A DNA stretch of 13,131 nt from Fimenecus sp964457415 (GTDB lineage Bacteria; Bacillota; Clostridia; Oscillospirales; Acutalibacteraceae). Of this stretch, positions 13,026 through 13,131 are shown one piece after another. Where the stretch lies: contig CAYWFB010000046.1 in NCBI GenBank assembly GCA_964457415.1, positions 1 to 13,131 on the forward strand. Reading direction: 5' to 3'. The position numbers were made by a program, and so were the translations under genes. Every line of letters begins with the position of its first letter. Position 1 is the stretch's first letter. Under the pieces are notes generated by a model that did no database searches, was not told where the DNA came from, and was given only the letters and a program-made list of their open reading frames with translations.

Positions 13026-13045
13026 ACAGGGGACGGTTCTCCTGT
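13026..13045 (+). repeat. GGGGACGG hairpin, ACAGG stem version
   Basis: ACAGG (13026-13030) pairs with CCTGT (13041-13045). The interior GGA/TCT can extend this with one wobble, leaving CGGT as loop. It lies 19 bases after the previous copy, in the same orientation. Confidence 0.75.
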
Positions 13046-13082
13046 ATTTCTATATCCAATGATTAACAGACTAAACAAAAGG

Positions 13083-13100
13083 GGCTGTAAAAAAACAGCC
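13083..13100 (-). terminator. Terminator-like hairpin for a gene entering from the right
   Basis: GGCTGT (13083-13088) pairs with ACAGCC (13095-13100) around six As. On the minus strand it is followed by CCTTTTGTTT, a partial T tract, so it would stop a minus-strand transcript from beyond the window edge. No gene is visible between here and the edge. Confidence 0.4.
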
Positions 13101-13131
13101 TGAATAAAAAAGAACTACAAGTCTATCGAAA

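Noticed and set aside
12980..13045. CRISPR-like array from two closely spaced GGGGACGG copies
   Set aside because: There are only two copies, their flanking arms differ, there is no regular spacer and there are no cas genes. They fit REP-like hairpins.

Overview
The window looks like a low-GC Firmicutes chromosome, most likely a gut Clostridia (Oscillospirales/Ruminococcaceae-like). The evidence is the AT-rich composition, strong AGGAGG-type ribosome binding sites, the tsaE-tsaB-rpiB-upp gene order, and a CAGCTCCCTC-type hairpin repeat of a kind I associate with gut Clostridia. The species cannot be named from the sequence alone.

Layout. 1-170 is the 3' end of a 23S rRNA gene, ended by a terminator with no 5S gene behind it. 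281-1324 holds a promoter, a long and possibly structured leader and a leucine-rich-repeat protein. 1472-1501 is a two-way terminator. 1534-2880 (minus strand) is gdhA, glutamate dehydrogenase. 3235-5520 is a housekeeping run: tsaE and tsaB (tRNA t6A synthesis) and rpiB (ribose-5-phosphate isomerase B) overlap as an operon, then upp (uracil phosphoribosyltransferase) follows from its own promoter. 7174-9905 is a two-gene operon of a GPH-family sugar symporter and a type-B carboxylesterase, probably for uptake and intracellular de-esterification of a plant or host glycoside.

From about 5590 to the end, the non-housekeeping DNA is dominated by a short repeat family built on GGGGACGGTT (REP-like hairpins), with at least nine copies in both orientations. 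Between the copies lie pieces of Rhs (YD-repeat) polymorphic toxins. A free-standing Rhs C-terminal tip plus a putative immunity gene (5825-6866) sits flush between perfect 25-bp inverted copies. A longer Rhs core-plus-tip (10077-11216) with its own downstream partner gene (to 11856) is preceded by a roughly 120-bp version of the repeat. A HEPN-like gene (11998-12702) follows. At several repeat boundaries there are stubs: start codons with a few codons, a C-terminal remnant, and a 12-codon YD-repeat relic.

How it may work together (inference). The repeats seem to have packaged, moved or truncated Rhs toxin/immunity cassettes. The two tips share the end-of-core sequence (QIAIAT...LGANLFAYC...DYTGY), which would let a stored tip recombine onto a full-length Rhs gene. 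No REP-associated (RAYT/Y1) transposase and no full-length rhs gene lies in the window, so the mobilising enzyme and recipient gene, if they exist, are elsewhere.
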